From: an uncultured Alphaproteobacteria bacterium
Lineage (GTDB): Bacteria; Pseudomonadota; Alphaproteobacteria; Caulobacterales; Parvularculaceae
Reading direction: 5' to 3'
NCBI GenBank assembly: GCA_902826095.1
Contig: CADEDN010000012.1
Location: 1 to 64,000 of the forward strand
DNA: 64,000 nt
Shown: positions 26,964-36,405 of the stretch, in pieces
Position numbering within the stretch: position 1 is the first letter of the stretch
Layout of the letters: each line of letters starts with the position of its first letter
Notes under the pieces: generated by a model
Database searches by the model: none
What the model was told of the DNA's origin: nothing
Seen by the model: the letters and a program-made list of their open reading frames with translations, nothing else
Translations under genes and position numbers: made by a program

Positions 26964-29900
26964 TTATCTCAACGATCCGAGGAAACGGGCGATCCGTGCG
27001 TCCGTGACGGATTGCGCCGTCGAGGCAGGAATACGCGCTGCGGCATGCAGATCACCGAGCGCCGGCGCAGGCGGCGCAGGCGGCGCAGGCGGCGGCTGGC
27101 TTGAGGACTTGCCCTTTCCTTTCAACTTGTATCTCACGTTGCGACGGACCTTCAGTTTGAAAAAGCGGGAAATGCGAATCCGCAATTGCAACGTACCGTC
27201 TGCGTTGATATCGCCGCTTTCAAGATAGGAAAGTCGAAGCAGCACGCCGATATAGACGTGCACAATCCCGAGAACATCGACGTTGCCGGCGACGAGCACC
27301 ACGAGCGACACGGTGAGCGCGCCACTTCTGCCCCTCACTTTGCGATAGTTCAGGGCAAGGCTGACGGTGAACATCACCGATCCGGTTACTCCGGAAAATG
27401 CGAACCCGATGCTCGCCGAGCCGCCAGCGGCTCCATCGACGATCACCGTCAGTTCTTTGTCGAAAGGTCGGTATTGCGCTTCGAGAGCGAGCCAGCCCGT
27501 TCCGCCGATTATAAATACCGTGAACAGGAAGGGCAGCTCCGGCTTCGCCAGCGAAAAGCGGTCCGAGATGACGAAGTCGGGAAACGCGACAAGCTCGAAG
27601 GTATTTGCAATCTGGATGTTCGAAACGCCGCTCGTTCCGAACATGAGGCTGATCGGCGGCATGCTGAAGTCGTGGGCGAGTCCGACTGGGACGCCGTTCG
27701 ACTTGATCACTCGCTGGCCGCCGACTTCGTCCGGGAACAGAGTACCGAGCGTATTCTGGACGAATTGCATCACCTTGTTGAGTTCGATTTTCTTCGGATC
27801 GAAGTCGACCTTGAGACCAGAACCCTTGTCGAAACGCACGGCGACTTGCCGGAAGCCGACCATCTTCTGGCCGGAGACGACCGCTTCAAGGTCGGTCGTT
27901 ATGCTCGAATCGCCGCTTTGTTCGACCTTGTCCGTGTCCTTCGACGCTTCAAGGCGCACGAAAGCTTTAAGCCGGCTGTTGACGAGGTCCATCTTGAAGG
28001 GGCCGACTTTGAACAGCGCTTTTCGGCTCGCCATGAACAGATCAATGTCAATTTGGACCCAGGCGCGAGCCTGCTTCTTGTCGAAATCATGCGTGACGCG
28101 GATAGCATCCTTGGCTGATTTCGGGAGCTTGTGTCCCTCAAAGAGATTGGCCAGCTTGGCGCCGCCAAGATTCTTGAAGATGCGGCCGATGTCAAAATTG
28201 GAAAGGTCGTCAGGAATCAGACGGTCGCCGATTTTGTTGAATGGGAGACTGAGGCCGAGCGCCTTCAATTCGTCTCCGAGCCGCCCGAACCACGCCTCTA
28301 CCGGCGTCGTGTCGATGACGTCGTTGAGGGCGTCGTAATAATAGGCGATCTTCTTGCGCGTATAGTCGAGATTGGGAAGCTCCGGCGCCGACCCGACCGC
28401 CGCATAGAGCTTCAGAATGTTGTTCGGAACACCGAGCGCACCGCCCTTGCTGAGATTGGCGACGCCTTCAAGCACACGATCGCCATAGGCTTCAGCAACT
28501 TCCTTGCTGCGCGCTAGGTCATTGCCGAGCTTGCGTATTTCGTGATCGAGTCCGCGGACGGATTTGTAGAGCGCGCGGTACTTGTCGAGCGTCAGGTCTC
28601 CCTCGTCTATGATCTGCTGAACTTTCGCCCCGATCGCGCCGGCGATCCGATCTATTTCCTGATCAATGGCATCGAGCGCGTTGTTGAAATAGTCATGAAC
28701 CCGCGCGATATCGCCGGAAATCCGTTTGCAGACGGCCTTTAGGCGCTCTGATGGAACGGTGCCGGCGTCGAGGGCGTTGAACAGCGGCTCGAGAGTATCG
28801 CTTGTATTCAGCAGGACATCTCGCAGTAGGGCTTTTTTGTCTTCCGCGCCGCGACTGTCGAAGTTTTCGGGTAGCAATCGGACGATGCTTGCTGCGGCGG
28901 GCTTGATGACCTTTGGACGGAGCACGGTCGCCAGCAGCGTGGTCGACGATAACTGTTCGCGAATCTCCTCGAAGGAAGTCTGCAAATCCTCGCCAACCAC
29001 ATCGATCATCTTGAAGGCGTCGCCCAACGCCTCATGGAAAGCCTTAACGACGCCTCGGAGGCGGCTGGCCAGAAGACTGGCCAAGTTGTCGAGGCGCGCG
29101 CCGTACTTGGCGGTTTCGACAAGAAGTTCGTTGAGGGAACCGGCGGCGGCGTTTAGACTGGAGGCGAGCTCGTCGCCTAGCTCCGCCGCAAGGCGGTCGG
29201 TCAGATCCCTGATTTCTCGGATCCACCGCGCGACGACGGCGCTGACCGCATCCAGCTTGGCAGCGAAATGGGCCAGAAGTTGATCGTCGGGCACTTCAGT
29301 TATTTCCAACACTCCGGCGACATTTTTCGCCGCCGCTGCGGCGTCGGCCGCGGATTTCACCAAATCTACTACGGGCTTGATTTTTTCCTGATGCTCCTGG
29401 CTTACCGCCTCGAGCTTCGTTCTTAATTGCGTGAATATTGCGTCAGCCTTTTCAAGAGCAGCCGCCCAGGCGGACCCATAGGCATTCAGGCTTATCTTCG
29501 CCGCATCGATAGCCCCAAGACCCATCGGGAGCGCCTTCGCCACAAAAGACGCGATCTCCTGGCCAGCATCATCGAGCTCGGTATTCAAACGATATCGCGC
29601 TTCGCCAATCGCAGACTCGCCATCTGCCTGCAGGCGGCGGACAACGCCGCTCAATTGCGATTCCAGTTCCTTCGCGCGCCCTTCAGACCAAGGTTTCTCG
29701 CGGTCGTAGGAGGCGAGGACAGCGCCGATGTCGCGCACCGCGGCGTCAAGATCGACGTCAACCTGCGCCTTAAGATCATAAAGCGCGGCGCGTGCCTTCT
29801 GGATGTTGACGGCGACGTCCCCCACCAGTTCTTCGGCTTCGGCGAAGGCTGGGTTGATATAACGCTCTATTTCGTTTGCTAGCTCCTCCGTGATTTTTTC

Positions 29901-32900
29901 TTTTGTTTTCTGCACCAAATCGTCAGTGACAAATGTGCTTGCGCTCGATTCGAAGCGCTGTACCTCATGCAGAAGGAGCAGTTTCTTCCGCCGCAGAAAG
30001 GCGGCGGCGTTCGCGGCCCACCGCTCGCACTGCTTCGGCGCCGCGAGGATTTCGTCTTTCAAGGCGCCGGGCTTTAGTTTTCTAATGCGCTCGCCGTTAT
30101 CCTTCGCGCGCTTCAGCTGGCTCTTGAACGAACCTGCACCATCAGCGGAGTCCCCGTCCTTTAGAGCTCGAATGGCTGTTACGAGGGCGTCACGAAGCGC
30201 TCCGAGCTCGTTTTGCCGTGGAAGTTGATCTTCTGGGAGCTCTAAAAAGAGTTGGTTCAGCGCGTCCGCGACCGTTTTGACGTCCGTGGATTGATCGGGG
30301 ATGTGACCGAACTTCCAATATTCATTGAAGTGGGGCTCACTCGCGTTATCTGGCTCTGATACAAAATCCAGGAGGTCTTTCGCGGAGGGAATTTCGCGTC
30401 CCGTCTCCGCCCGCATGAAGGTGATCGAGTCCAGTCCGGCGTAGAGCGGACTCTCGCCGCGCTGCGCGTTCACGGCGCTCCGCTGCGATGGCGGCGCGAG
30501 TCGCCAGGTGAAGCGAGAGTGACCGCGCGGAATGCGTGGCGCGCTCGCCTGCGGCGTGTCGCCGTCGCCATAGGCCTCGTTTCTCCCGCGCTGCCACGCA
30601 TGGCTAGGCGCCGGCAGATTCGCGCAATCGATCGTAAGTCGCGGCGGCCAGCGGTCGGTGTCGCCGTCCGCGGCTTGCGCGTCGGCGAAAAAGTAGATGT
30701 TGTCCGGATTGAGGCACTCTTGCGCCGTGAGCGGTTCATCGCCGTCGCCTTCGGCGGCGGTCACGAAGGCGATGTCCGGGCGACGATAGACCTGCGGCCG
30801 CTCGACGGCCGCGTGACGGTTCCAAAGCGGCACCTTCCAGCCGAAGGCGCCGACCTCCTCACCCCACGAACTATCGACAGGAATGATGCGACTGTTGAAG
30901 CGGACCGACTTCAGGAAGCCGGTCGATCTCGCGCTTGTCGGAAAGTCCGGATAGAAACGTTCCGTCTCAAGAATCTCGATGTATTCAGAGATTTTGCGCA
31001 GCACGGGACGCCTTGTCTCGCCACCCGCTCCCGCGAACTGCGCTGAAGGGCTGACGGAACGCTCATAGAGAACGACGTGCTTGGCCCGGTGCCAAAATAC
31101 AGCAATGCGTCCTATCACTTCGAATTTCTGACGCTGTATGCGGCCGCCGCGTGTTTCGCTGACGATGGCGACTTTGCCGTTCAAGAACTCCGACTTCTGA
31201 TCTGCGTCTCCGCCCAGCGGCGACAAGGCGATCTTCTCGATTTCGCCGCCCGACGACGCGGGCGCCTTGAGCAAGGAATTCAGAATGTTAGCCGATTCAA
31301 TCGGCCACAACGCTCCACCGCTGAGGCCATGCTCGCTCGTGCGTATCTGATCATCCTGATTTGGGGCGGCGTCATCGGTTGGCCGTCTGTGAAGCGCGGT
31401 CTTGCGCAGTGCAAATCGCGCGCTTTTCTTGAAGCGCGCAGGCGCGAAGGCGACGTCGCTGTCAGGATCGTCCGCCCAGATTTCAAGGCGCTCAGGCCGA
31501 CGCGCGATGGCATATGAGATCTTCGTCCACCGATCCCGCAGGGCAAGAGCGTGTACATGTTCCTGATTAGGCTCATCGCGTCCCTTACCCACAGGCTTGC
31601 CGGTAAGCGCCTCAATTTCGGCGACACGGGCTCGACGCGCGGGCCCCTGCTCCCTCGCCGGCGTCACGCTGACGGCAAGGCCATAAAGAAACTCGCTTCG
31701 CAACGCGTCAAGCGCCGCGCCGAGTCCCAGTTCGCCGCGCTGCCGGAAGATTTCGTGCATCGCCCATTCGGGCGCGAAATACGCACGTTCGACGTCGCTC
31801 GGCCGGATCCACAAGTCTGTGGGCGGCGTAAGTCGATAGTCGACGACATGGCGTTTTCGCCCGTCGTCGTTTTCGGCGGGCATGGGAGCAATGACCTCGC
31901 CAATATCCGCCGCATCGTGGATCTCAAGGCGCCCCGGCTTGTCCATGCTTTCGCCGATTGCCTGCGGCGGAAGCACGTAGCGATACGTCGGAGAAACCTG
32001 TTTCAGCAGCCACTGCCGCGTATCGCTGTCGTAGGTCGCGACCTTGATCGTTCCTGAATCTCCGCGCGCGTCTATCGGCTGCGTGACGATGCGGGCGATG
32101 GAAAAGGGCTCGGTCGAAAGAAGAACGGATGACTGCGGCTCTTCATTTTCATCGACGCGTTCACCAAGATCCGCCGTAAGACGCCAATCCTCCGAATTTC
32201 CGAGCCATTCCCTGACGTTGAGCAAATACCGCCCGTCTGTCGCCCGATTATGCGGATCATGTGGACTGCGAATCAGCAGCGGCCGGCGTCGTCTCGAACG
32301 ATCGCCGCGCGGCATGTCGGGTGCGACGACCTCGACAGAGTCGAAAGCGAACGACAGATTAATGTCGGCGGACTCGCCGGCGGTCGGGCGCTTTTCTTCG
32401 TCGAGAGCGGCCGAGACGCGAAGAAAGTTTTTGGCGCCGCTTACAAGCAACGGGCTCGTTGCGGACCGCGTAAAGTGGAAGCCGCCGAGGCTGGCTTCCG
32501 CCGCCGGACCGTGGCCTGCTGAAGAGATAAGAAACCTGATGCGCGATTCGCCCTCGACGCATGACCAGGCGCCAGGATCGTGTTCCAACCTGACATCGAA
32601 GCCGCGATCGCCGAATAACGCCGGCAATTTTACGTTGTTTGCGCTGATGAGTCTTTCGTTCTCGGCGAGGCTTAGAGCGAAGCGATTTTCCCGCGTAGAC
32701 CATTTGATCAGACCGGATTTCGGCTCAAGGTCCGCGGTCACCTCAAGGTGCAGGGCGAACGCGCGTTCTTCGCTGCTCCCGCCGTGGGAAAATCTGGCGT
32801 GTTCGAAATTTGGCAGAGCAGACTGCGGATCGGCCGGCGTCAGGACCTTAAGGGCTCTTCGCGCCTCCTGAAAACTCGTCGCCCTCTTAAGGAGCCGCTC

Positions 32901-34142
32901 GACCAGCGCCGCCTTAGAGTTGAATGTCAGGGCGACTTGGCCGTGCAGCTCATGTTTGAAATCGCCAAGCCCCCAAATCTCGCCAGATTCGATCGGCTTG
33001 CGCCTCGACAGAGTGAGATCGATAAAGAATTCGCTCCCCAGTCGGAGCTGCCCAATGCCGGGACCGCATTGAAGTTCAAATCTCTCGTTTCGCCCACTAA
33101 GGTCTCCGGCGTCAAAGCCGGCGGTAGGCTCCTGCACCCCGATCCGGAGCCGCAACAGTTGTTTCTGCAAGTCCCGGAAGTAAATCTGCTGTAAGGATGA
33201 CTTGGATTGGTAGGGCTTAATAGCCTCCACGGGCCGAGTCCTGATCCTGAACCCTAGGTCCGACAACAATGACAAGAGCGTGGTGCTGTCGGCCCAAACA
33301 CCTGCCTCGTCCGGAAGAGACGGCCCGGTTTGGAAGAACGTCTTCGCTTCCGAATCGGCCTTGCGGCAAATATCAAAACCGCCAAGATAGAAGTTTTCGA
33401 GTTCTGGCGGGTTGCCTTTGCCGTTATGATGGTTTTTCCTCGACCCTAGCTTGAACGCGGCGCATTTCGGCTGTTTTCCCAATGCGGTTGCATCGAGGAT
33501 GGTTCGGTAGGTGGCGAAGAAGGCGACGTAATTGCCCTGCTGCGTTGGTCTGTGTCGCCATAGGGACGGCGCAGCGACGTAAAGCCTATAGTAGGGTTCA
33601 CGCTTGGACCCGTCGATTTTTTCGCGACCGACGGCCAACTCGCTGAACAAAACCTCGTCCTCGGTAAAGCGCCGGAGCAAGGGTATGCGCAAATCCGGCG
33701 ACTGTTGGGGCGGGTCCGTGGACTGCTCTTCGTCGAGAACGAATTGATCGAGGAGAAAGGCGCCGCGAAAACGAAGCCGCTCACCGGAGCCATTCCACGC
33801 GCCGCGGAGCTGAAATCCGACTTCGCTTTCGCCGTCGTCAAGGTGTTCCCTGATCTCGGCGTCAGTAAGCTCGAAGAGACGGGACCAGTCGTTGATCTCA
33901 GCTATATCATCGGGCAGCGGGACAGAAACCGGCGGGTCTGTCGTGATCGACTTCTTCGGCACCCACCTCAAGCAAGCGATGAGCTTGCCATTCTCCCGAA
34001 AGAAGCAAATCTCGACGACACCTCGTTTGGTTTCGCCAATAGTTTCGTTATCAGTATGCGGGACCGGCGGCCAGATGAAGTCGCCAAACAGCCGGAACGC
34101 CGTAAATGCTGCGCCCATCGCGCTCCCCCCAAGCGGCATCAT
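26964..34142 (-). CDS. Giant protein of unknown function, 2392 residues, helical core
   Basis: This is the longest gene in the window, unbroken for 7.2 kb. Its parts, from sequence alone: residues 1-1270 mixed beta; about 1275-1965 long Ala/Leu/Glu-rich helices (NELLVETAKYGARLDNLASL) like a coiled-coil stalk or pore-former bundle; about 2000-2330 beta-rich with alternating hydrophobic strands (GSASIGFAFSGVTGSVMFTV), possibly barrel- or pore-forming; then a Pro/Ala linker (PPPAPPAPPAPA) encoded by repeated ggcgcaggc, and a short tail. No signal peptide is seen. It is the first gene of a three-gene operon whose promoter should lie in 34143-34333. No known family is assigned. Confidence 0.7.
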   Translation of the reverse strand: MMPLGGSAMGAAFTAFRLFGDFIWPPVPHTDNETIGETKRGVVEICFFRENGKLIACLRWVPKKSITTDPPVSVPLPDDIAEINDWSRLFELTDAEIREHLDDGESEVGFQLRGAWNGSGERLRFRGAFLLDQFVLDEEQSTDPPQQSPDLRIPLLRRFTEDEVLFSELAVGREKIDGSKREPYYRLYVAAPSLWRHRPTQQGNYVAFFATYRTILDATALGKQPKCAAFKLGSRKNHHNGKGNPPELENFYLGGFDICRKADSEAKTFFQTGPSLPDEAGVWADSTTLLSLLSDLGFRIRTRPVEAIKPYQSKSSLQQIYFRDLQKQLLRLRIGVQEPTAGFDAGDLSGRNERFELQCGPGIGQLRLGSEFFIDLTLSRRKPIESGEIWGLGDFKHELHGQVALTFNSKAALVERLLKRATSFQEARRALKVLTPADPQSALPNFEHARFSHGGSSEERAFALHLEVTADLEPKSGLIKWSTRENRFALSLAENERLISANNVKLPALFGDRGFDVRLEHDPGAWSCVEGESRIRFLISSAGHGPAAEASLGGFHFTRSATSPLLVSGAKNFLRVSAALDEEKRPTAGESADINLSFAFDSVEVVAPDMPRGDRSRRRRPLLIRSPHDPHNRATDGRYLLNVREWLGNSEDWRLTADLGERVDENEEPQSSVLLSTEPFSIARIVTQPIDARGDSGTIKVATYDSDTRQWLLKQVSPTYRYVLPPQAIGESMDKPGRLEIHDAADIGEVIAPMPAENDDGRKRHVVDYRLTPPTDLWIRPSDVERAYFAPEWAMHEIFRQRGELGLGAALDALRSEFLYGLAVSVTPAREQGPARRARVAEIEALTGKPVGKGRDEPNQEHVHALALRDRWTKISYAIARRPERLEIWADDPDSDVAFAPARFKKSARFALRKTALHRRPTDDAAPNQDDQIRTSEHGLSGGALWPIESANILNSLLKAPASSGGEIEKIALSPLGGDADQKSEFLNGKVAIVSETRGGRIQRQKFEVIGRIAVFWHRAKHVVLYERSVSPSAQFAGAGGETRRPVLRKISEYIEILETERFYPDFPTSARSTGFLKSVRFNSRIIPVDSSWGEEVGAFGWKVPLWNRHAAVERPQVYRRPDIAFVTAAEGDGDEPLTAQECLNPDNIYFFADAQAADGDTDRWPPRLTIDCANLPAPSHAWQRGRNEAYGDGDTPQASAPRIPRGHSRFTWRLAPPSQRSAVNAQRGESPLYAGLDSITFMRAETGREIPSAKDLLDFVSEPDNASEPHFNEYWKFGHIPDQSTDVKTVADALNQLFLELPEDQLPRQNELGALRDALVTAIRALKDGDSADGAGSFKSQLKRAKDNGERIRKLKPGALKDEILAAPKQCERWAANAAAFLRRKKLLLLHEVQRFESSASTFVTDDLVQKTKEKITEELANEIERYINPAFAEAEELVGDVAVNIQKARAALYDLKAQVDVDLDAAVRDIGAVLASYDREKPWSEGRAKELESQLSGVVRRLQADGESAIGEARYRLNTELDDAGQEIASFVAKALPMGLGAIDAAKISLNAYGSAWAAALEKADAIFTQLRTKLEAVSQEHQEKIKPVVDLVKSAADAAAAAKNVAGVLEITEVPDDQLLAHFAAKLDAVSAVVARWIREIRDLTDRLAAELGDELASSLNAAAGSLNELLVETAKYGARLDNLASLLASRLRGVVKAFHEALGDAFKMIDVVGEDLQTSFEEIREQLSSTTLLATVLRPKVIKPAAASIVRLLPENFDSRGAEDKKALLRDVLLNTSDTLEPLFNALDAGTVPSERLKAVCKRISGDIARVHDYFNNALDAIDQEIDRIAGAIGAKVQQIIDEGDLTLDKYRALYKSVRGLDHEIRKLGNDLARSKEVAEAYGDRVLEGVANLSKGGALGVPNNILKLYAAVGSAPELPNLDYTRKKIAYYYDALNDVIDTTPVEAWFGRLGDELKALGLSLPFNKIGDRLIPDDLSNFDIGRIFKNLGGAKLANLFEGHKLPKSAKDAIRVTHDFDKKQARAWVQIDIDLFMASRKALFKVGPFKMDLVNSRLKAFVRLEASKDTDKVEQSGDSSITTDLEAVVSGQKMVGFRQVAVRFDKGSGLKVDFDPKKIELNKVMQFVQNTLGTLFPDEVGGQRVIKSNGVPVGLAHDFSMPPISLMFGTSGVSNIQIANTFELVAFPDFVISDRFSLAKPELPFLFTVFIIGGTGWLALEAQYRPFDKELTVIVDGAAGGSASIGFAFSGVTGSVMFTVSLALNYRKVRGRSGALTVSLVVLVAGNVDVLGIVHVYIGVLLRLSYLESGDINADGTLQLRIRISRFFKLKVRRNVRYKLKGKGKSSSQPPPAPPAPPAPALGDLHAAARIPASTAQSVTDARIARFLGSLR

Positions 34143-34333
34143 GAACGCAAACTTAGCGAACCCTTCGCTTCGGAGTGCCAGGCTCTGGGAGCCCGGCGCG
34201 AGGACTTCGCCTTTACTTAGCCTCTCTCAACTGTTTTAATCTGTCAATGCGCGGCGCGGAAACTTGGCGTTGTTGCGTGACAGCATTGACCTGAGCGGCC
34301 GACGACGAAGTCGGGGGGCGAAGCATCGCGGGA

Positions 34334-34837
34334 ATGGGGAGTAGGAACTTGCGATCGATCGTCTTCGCGCTTGCATGCGCATCCACGCTGACGGCCTGCG
34401 GCGTCGAAACGCCGGCGGCCTCGTCGCCGGCCGCCGTGAAGCCGCTTTGCGAATGCGGCCCGGATTACTGTCGCGGCGATCCTCGCTATGCCCCTGCGCT
34501 CACACGCAAAAAGGCGGCATTGAGGGCGGACAGCTACCCGGATCGCCTTGTCGCGCTTCTCGATCGGGCGAGCCCATGCCTAGCGGCAGTCGAACAAGCG
34601 CCCGACGGTTTCACCTTGCAGGTCGTCGAACTGGACCCTTCCCGAAGAGCGCTCGCGTGGACGTCAGAAGGCGAGGAAATCGCGAAAAAGAATTTGAAGG
34701 AGCGCAAAATCAAGTCGTACCAGGTCTTCAATGTCAACCGCGCGCTGCAATGTTGTGGCGACCCGAAATATGATGAGCGGCGCGACTACGACGGCGAACT
34801 GGATCTCAACACGGATTTGGCGCTGTTGCACCGGTAA
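34334..34837 (+). CDS. Predicted lipoprotein
   Basis: The 167-residue protein starts with a short basic and hydrophobic signal (LRSIVFALACASTLTACG) ending in the lipobox LTAC, so it should be lipid-anchored at a periplasmic face. The mature part has several cysteines (CECGPDYC, CC), suggesting disulfides. The ATG at 34334 has a weak ribosome site; a TTG at 34349, with GGGGAGTAGG just upstream, fits the signal peptide equally well. It is divergent from the giant operon (191 bp between) and precedes the M15-like gene by 86 bp. It could be an anchor, an immunity or inhibitor protein, or an entry-exclusion lipoprotein. Confidence 0.65.
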   Translation: MGSRNLRSIVFALACASTLTACGVETPAASSPAAVKPLCECGPDYCRGDPRYAPALTRKKAALRADSYPDRLVALLDRASPCLAAVEQAPDGFTLQVVELDPSRRALAWTSEGEEIAKKNLKERKIKSYQVFNVNRALQCCGDPKYDERRDYDGELDLNTDLALLHR

Positions 34838-34923
34838 GCGACCGCCACCTGACCGGCATTTCGCGGAATGCGCCGGGCTTTCGACGTCGTTGCACGAGTG
34901 AATAAATGATCAAGGAAAGAAAC

Positions 34924-35493
34924 ATGAAAAAGAAAGCAAGATCTCGGAAAGGATTGAAAGCGAGGGCTACGCCGCGAAATCACCGACGGTCCAATTATTG
35001 CGCCTGTGACATCCACGTTTTTCGTTACAACGATAAAATCGATGATCTTGATCTGGTTGACTATGTAGAAGAAGCAGCCCGTACATTGGCAGAGAAGCAC
35101 GCTGCGGTCGTATTCACCTCGGGACGCCGCACGGTGAGTGAGCAGGCGAGCGCTATGGCGGGAAATGTCGTGAATAATAGAAAATGGATTGAACAAACCT
35201 ATGAGCAGAGCGCGGAACGCGACTCGCTACAAAAATGGGTAGACGAGCACCCTAACGCGAGAACCAAGGATCAAGTTTCGACCGGATTGAGCTCCATTAT
35301 GAAGAATTGGACTGACGATCAACGGAAAAAGTTGTCCCGCCATTTTAGCGGACAAGCATTCGATGTTAACCCGGTGGCCGGCGAGGACGGCAAGAAAATA
35401 AAGGATAGTATAAGAAATCTGAAATACCTGCGCAAATTTTTGGATAAAGAAGGCGGGTTAGTTATTTGGCATGCGGAGTTCGAAAAGGCCTGA
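34924..35493 (+). CDS. M15-like zinc peptidase (D,D-peptidase or endolysin type)
   Basis: The 189-residue protein has the M15 pattern: FTSGRRTVSEQA (the substrate-side Arg region), SRHFSGQAFDV, matching the SxHxxGxAxD zinc motif, and a late WHAEF supplying the third ligand and the general base. Such enzymes cut D-Ala peptide bonds in peptidoglycan and serve as carboxypeptidases or phage endolysins. The N-terminus is very basic (MKKKARSRKGLKARATPRNH) and is not a signal peptide. I chose the ATG at 34924 because AAGGAAAG lies four bases upstream; another ATG at 34906 is in frame. With the NlpC protein it makes two peptidoglycan-cutting enzymes in one cargo block. Confidence 0.7.
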   Translation: MKKKARSRKGLKARATPRNHRRSNYCACDIHVFRYNDKIDDLDLVDYVEEAARTLAEKHAAVVFTSGRRTVSEQASAMAGNVVNNRKWIEQTYEQSAERDSLQKWVDEHPNARTKDQVSTGLSSIMKNWTDDQRKKLSRHFSGQAFDVNPVAGEDGKKIKDSIRNLKYLRKFLDKEGGLVIWHAEFEKA

Positions 35494-35759
35494 TCGCCGC
35501 CGGCAACTGATGCGAATTGCGGGCGTCTGGCAATTCTCCAGTTTTCGTGACGAAACCGGACTCCATTGCGCCGCCACGTCAATCGGCATGCGGCACCCCA
35601 AAGCAACGACCGATTCAAATCGCCCCCAGCCGCAACTCGTGGTCGGTGCCAAAACCAGTCGGGTCCCAAGCTCCTCAGAGAATCCAAGTTCGGCTACCGA
35701 CCGAATTCCCTCAAGGAATTCGGCAAATGGCGTCACTAAGAAACCCACAGCGTGAGGTG
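35494..35759. other. Intergenic region with a strong stem-loop
   Basis: CCGAATTCC (35701-35709) pairs exactly with GGAATTCGG (35715-35723) around CTCAA, 37 bp beyond the alpA stop in the direction of trb transcription. There is no T tract, so it is not a classic terminator but could stabilise or end the long trb transcript. A minus-strand frame from 35823 to 35458 crosses the region but overlaps both neighbouring genes and matches nothing I know. Confidence 0.45.
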
Positions 35760-36059
35760 CTAATATCGTGCATGCTCTCGGAGGTGATCGACGCCAGTTT
35801 CCCCAGCGACCATCGCTTTCCACCTTACGACATCTCGCTCGATCCAGACGGAGACTCTTCCGATCTTGATCGGCCGCGGAAACGGCAGGCGTTCGTCGTG
35901 CATCAGCTTGTAGACCATCGCCTGGCTGACGCCGATTGACTGCATTACGTCGGCCAGCTTCAGAAATCTCCCATAGGGATCAAGCATCTGCGCAGACTCG
36001 GAGACTGGCCGTCGATCGACGCGGCCTGTTTCCGTGTCCTGGATTACGGTCATACTCAT
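35760..36059 (-). CDS. alpA: AlpA-family DNA-binding regulator
   Basis: The 99-residue protein has an AlpA-type excisionase-like helix-turn-helix: FLKLADVMQSIGVSQAMVYKLMHDERLPFPRPIKIGRVSVWIERDV, here quoted in the standard order helix, turn, KIG-strand, WxxxDV. AlpA proteins regulate or assist excision of mobile elements. I chose the ATG at 36059 (MSMTVIQ); the frame runs open to 36266 but that part is low-complexity arginine/serine coding opposite DUF736. It is the last gene of the leftward conjugation cluster, a usual place for such regulators next to DUF736. Confidence 0.8.
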   Translation of the reverse strand: MSMTVIQDTETGRVDRRPVSESAQMLDPYGRFLKLADVMQSIGVSQAMVYKLMHDERLPFPRPIKIGRVSVWIERDVVRWKAMVAGETGVDHLREHARY

Positions 36060-36093
36060 AGCGAACACCCACTTCGAATTCCACCAAACCTGA

Positions 36094-36405
36094 TCAACCC
36101 TTCCGGCTCCAGACGAGCGCCGCTTTTCCTTCTTCGCCGTTCTCGAACAGCGCCGCGCGGATCGGCGCGGCGAAGCTCGGATCGTCCAGCTCGACACGCA
36201 GGAATGGCTTGCCGTTTTCGCCTTTCGCTCTGGCGCGCCAGGCCGCGCCGAATTCCTTGTCGCCAATCATCAGTTTGAAGTCCGGCGCCTTGTCGCTGCC
36301 GTTCTTGTCATGCGCGACCAGCGCGGCTTTGACGTTGATCGTCATGGTGCGGATGGTTCCGGCATAGCCGTCCGCGGTTTTCGAGAAGGCGCCGATAATG
36401 GTCAT
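36094..36405 (-). CDS. DUF736 family protein
   Basis: This 103-residue protein matches DUF736: start MTIIGAFSKTADGYAGTIRT, the middle DFKLMIGDKEFGAAWRARA and the end LDDPSFAAPIRAALFE. DUF736 proteins are small soluble proteins of unknown function found almost only on conjugative plasmids and integrative conjugative elements of proteobacteria. The start overlaps the DUF2274 stop by four bases, so it belongs to the trb operon. Confidence 0.9.
   Translation of the reverse strand: MTIIGAFSKTADGYAGTIRTMTINVKAALVAHDKNGSDKAPDFKLMIGDKEFGAAWRARAKGENGKPFLRVELDDPSFAAPIRAALFENGEEGKAALVWSRKG

Noticed and set aside
26964-34142. Possible frameshift or two genes in place of the 2392-residue frame
   Set aside because: The frame is continuous, composition on that strand is codon-like throughout, and opposite frames are short and arginine-rich. 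One gene is the simplest reading.
35701-35723. Rho-independent terminator
   Set aside because: The stem is strong, but no T tract follows on either strand.
35458-35823. A 121-codon frame between the M15-like gene and alpA
   Set aside because: It overlaps the ends of both neighbours, has no ribosome site and contains the 35701-35723 stem-loop; I could not match it to a family.
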